A program made the translations under genes and the position numbers. This document shows positions 5,619 through 5,671 of a stretch of DNA of 5,671 nt, piece after piece. Origin of the DNA: JAUXLW01 sp964195005 (GTDB lineage: Bacteria; Actinomycetota; Acidimicrobiia; Spongiisociales; SHLN01); assembly GCA_964195005.1 (NCBI GenBank), contig CAXMOO010000097.1, positions 1 to 5,671 of the forward strand. Direction: 5' to 3'. Under the pieces are notes generated by a model. That model made no database searches. It was not told the origin of the DNA and saw only the letters and a program-made list of their open reading frames with translations. Numbering within the stretch: position 1 is the stretch's first letter; every line of letters starts with the position of its first letter.

Positions 5619-5671
5619 CTACAACTCCTCCCGCCGCCAGGCGTTGGCTAAGGAATCGGCGTATTCGTTCC
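5619..5671 (-). CDS. Possible C-terminal tail of a further minus-strand gene (cut by window edge)
   Basis: From the right edge the minus strand reads NEYADSLANAWRREEL and then TAG (5621-5619). This looks like a charged C-terminal helix, and an upstream minus-strand gene ending here would suit the orientation of the operon. The open stretch is only 17 codons, and another minus-strand frame is open for 20 codons to a TGA further in, so the reading frame is uncertain. No function can be suggested. Confidence 0.25.
   Translation of the reverse strand, partial: NEYADSLANAWRREEL

Noticed and set aside
5476..5671. Plus-strand frame open from ATG 5476 to the window edge (65 codons)
   Set aside because: The AGGAGG at 5456-5461 is 14 bases from the ATG, too far for a good start. 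The product is Ser/Arg/Pro-rich and without a pattern. The start of a divergent gene cannot be excluded, but support is too weak to annotate.
5391..5671. Rifamycin-associated element upstream of the RPH-like gene
   Set aside because: I looked for the GC-rich inverted repeat known ahead of rifamycin-inactivating genes in actinomycetes and saw no match; the GTCCTCGG/CCGAGGAC repeat is a different sequence.
1..5671. CRISPR arrays, tRNA or rRNA genes, insertion sequences
   Set aside because: No regularly spaced direct repeats, tRNA cloverleaf or transposase motifs were seen on either strand; nearly all of the window is occupied by the six supported genes.

Overview
The window holds six protein-coding regions with good support: the 3' end of a CDC48-type AAA+ ATPase, a cytoplasmic cyclophilin, a PAP2-family membrane phosphatase, and a three-gene minus-strand operon made of a large PEP-synthase/rifampicin-phosphotransferase-like enzyme followed by two small membrane proteins. 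The DNA is GC-rich, uses a GTG start, has Shine-Dalgarno sites of mixed strength, and pairs a CDC48-like ATPase with a cyclophilin of the short bacterial type. This points to a member of the Actinomycetota, perhaps an uncultured environmental lineage. That assignment is an inference from gene content and composition, not from a marker gene.

Layout. Positions 1-450 (+) carry the C-terminal half of an AAA+ module, cut by the left edge. The cyclophilin gene (452-961, -) runs tail-to-tail into it with a single base between the two stop codons. A perfect 8-bp-stem hairpin (458-476) sits on the junction. A 191-bp divergent intergenic region (962-1152) separates the cyclophilin from the PAP2 phosphatase (1153-1854, +). 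The PAP2 gene overlaps the last gene of the minus-strand operon tail-to-tail by 14 bp. That operon reads right to left: the 864-residue phosphotransferase (5390-2796), a 3-TM protein (2799-2221) and a 2-TM protein (2224-1841). Both internal junctions are 4-bp stop/start overlaps. Positions 5391-5671 contain no convincing gene; they hold the upstream region of the operon, an inverted repeat, and possibly the tail of a further minus-strand gene.

How it may work together. The most notable unit is the operon. Its enzyme has the ATP-grasp and swivelling phosphohistidine domains of PEP synthase. It lacks the C-terminal PEP/pyruvate-binding barrel and instead carries a large central domain, which is the architecture of rifampicin phosphotransferase. 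It is translationally coupled to two membrane proteins that I do not recognise. The acceptor substrate, and whether the membrane proteins form a complex with the enzyme or move its product, cannot be read from the sequence. The AAA+ ATPase, cyclophilin and PAP2 genes look like ordinary housekeeping neighbours with no evident functional link to the operon.
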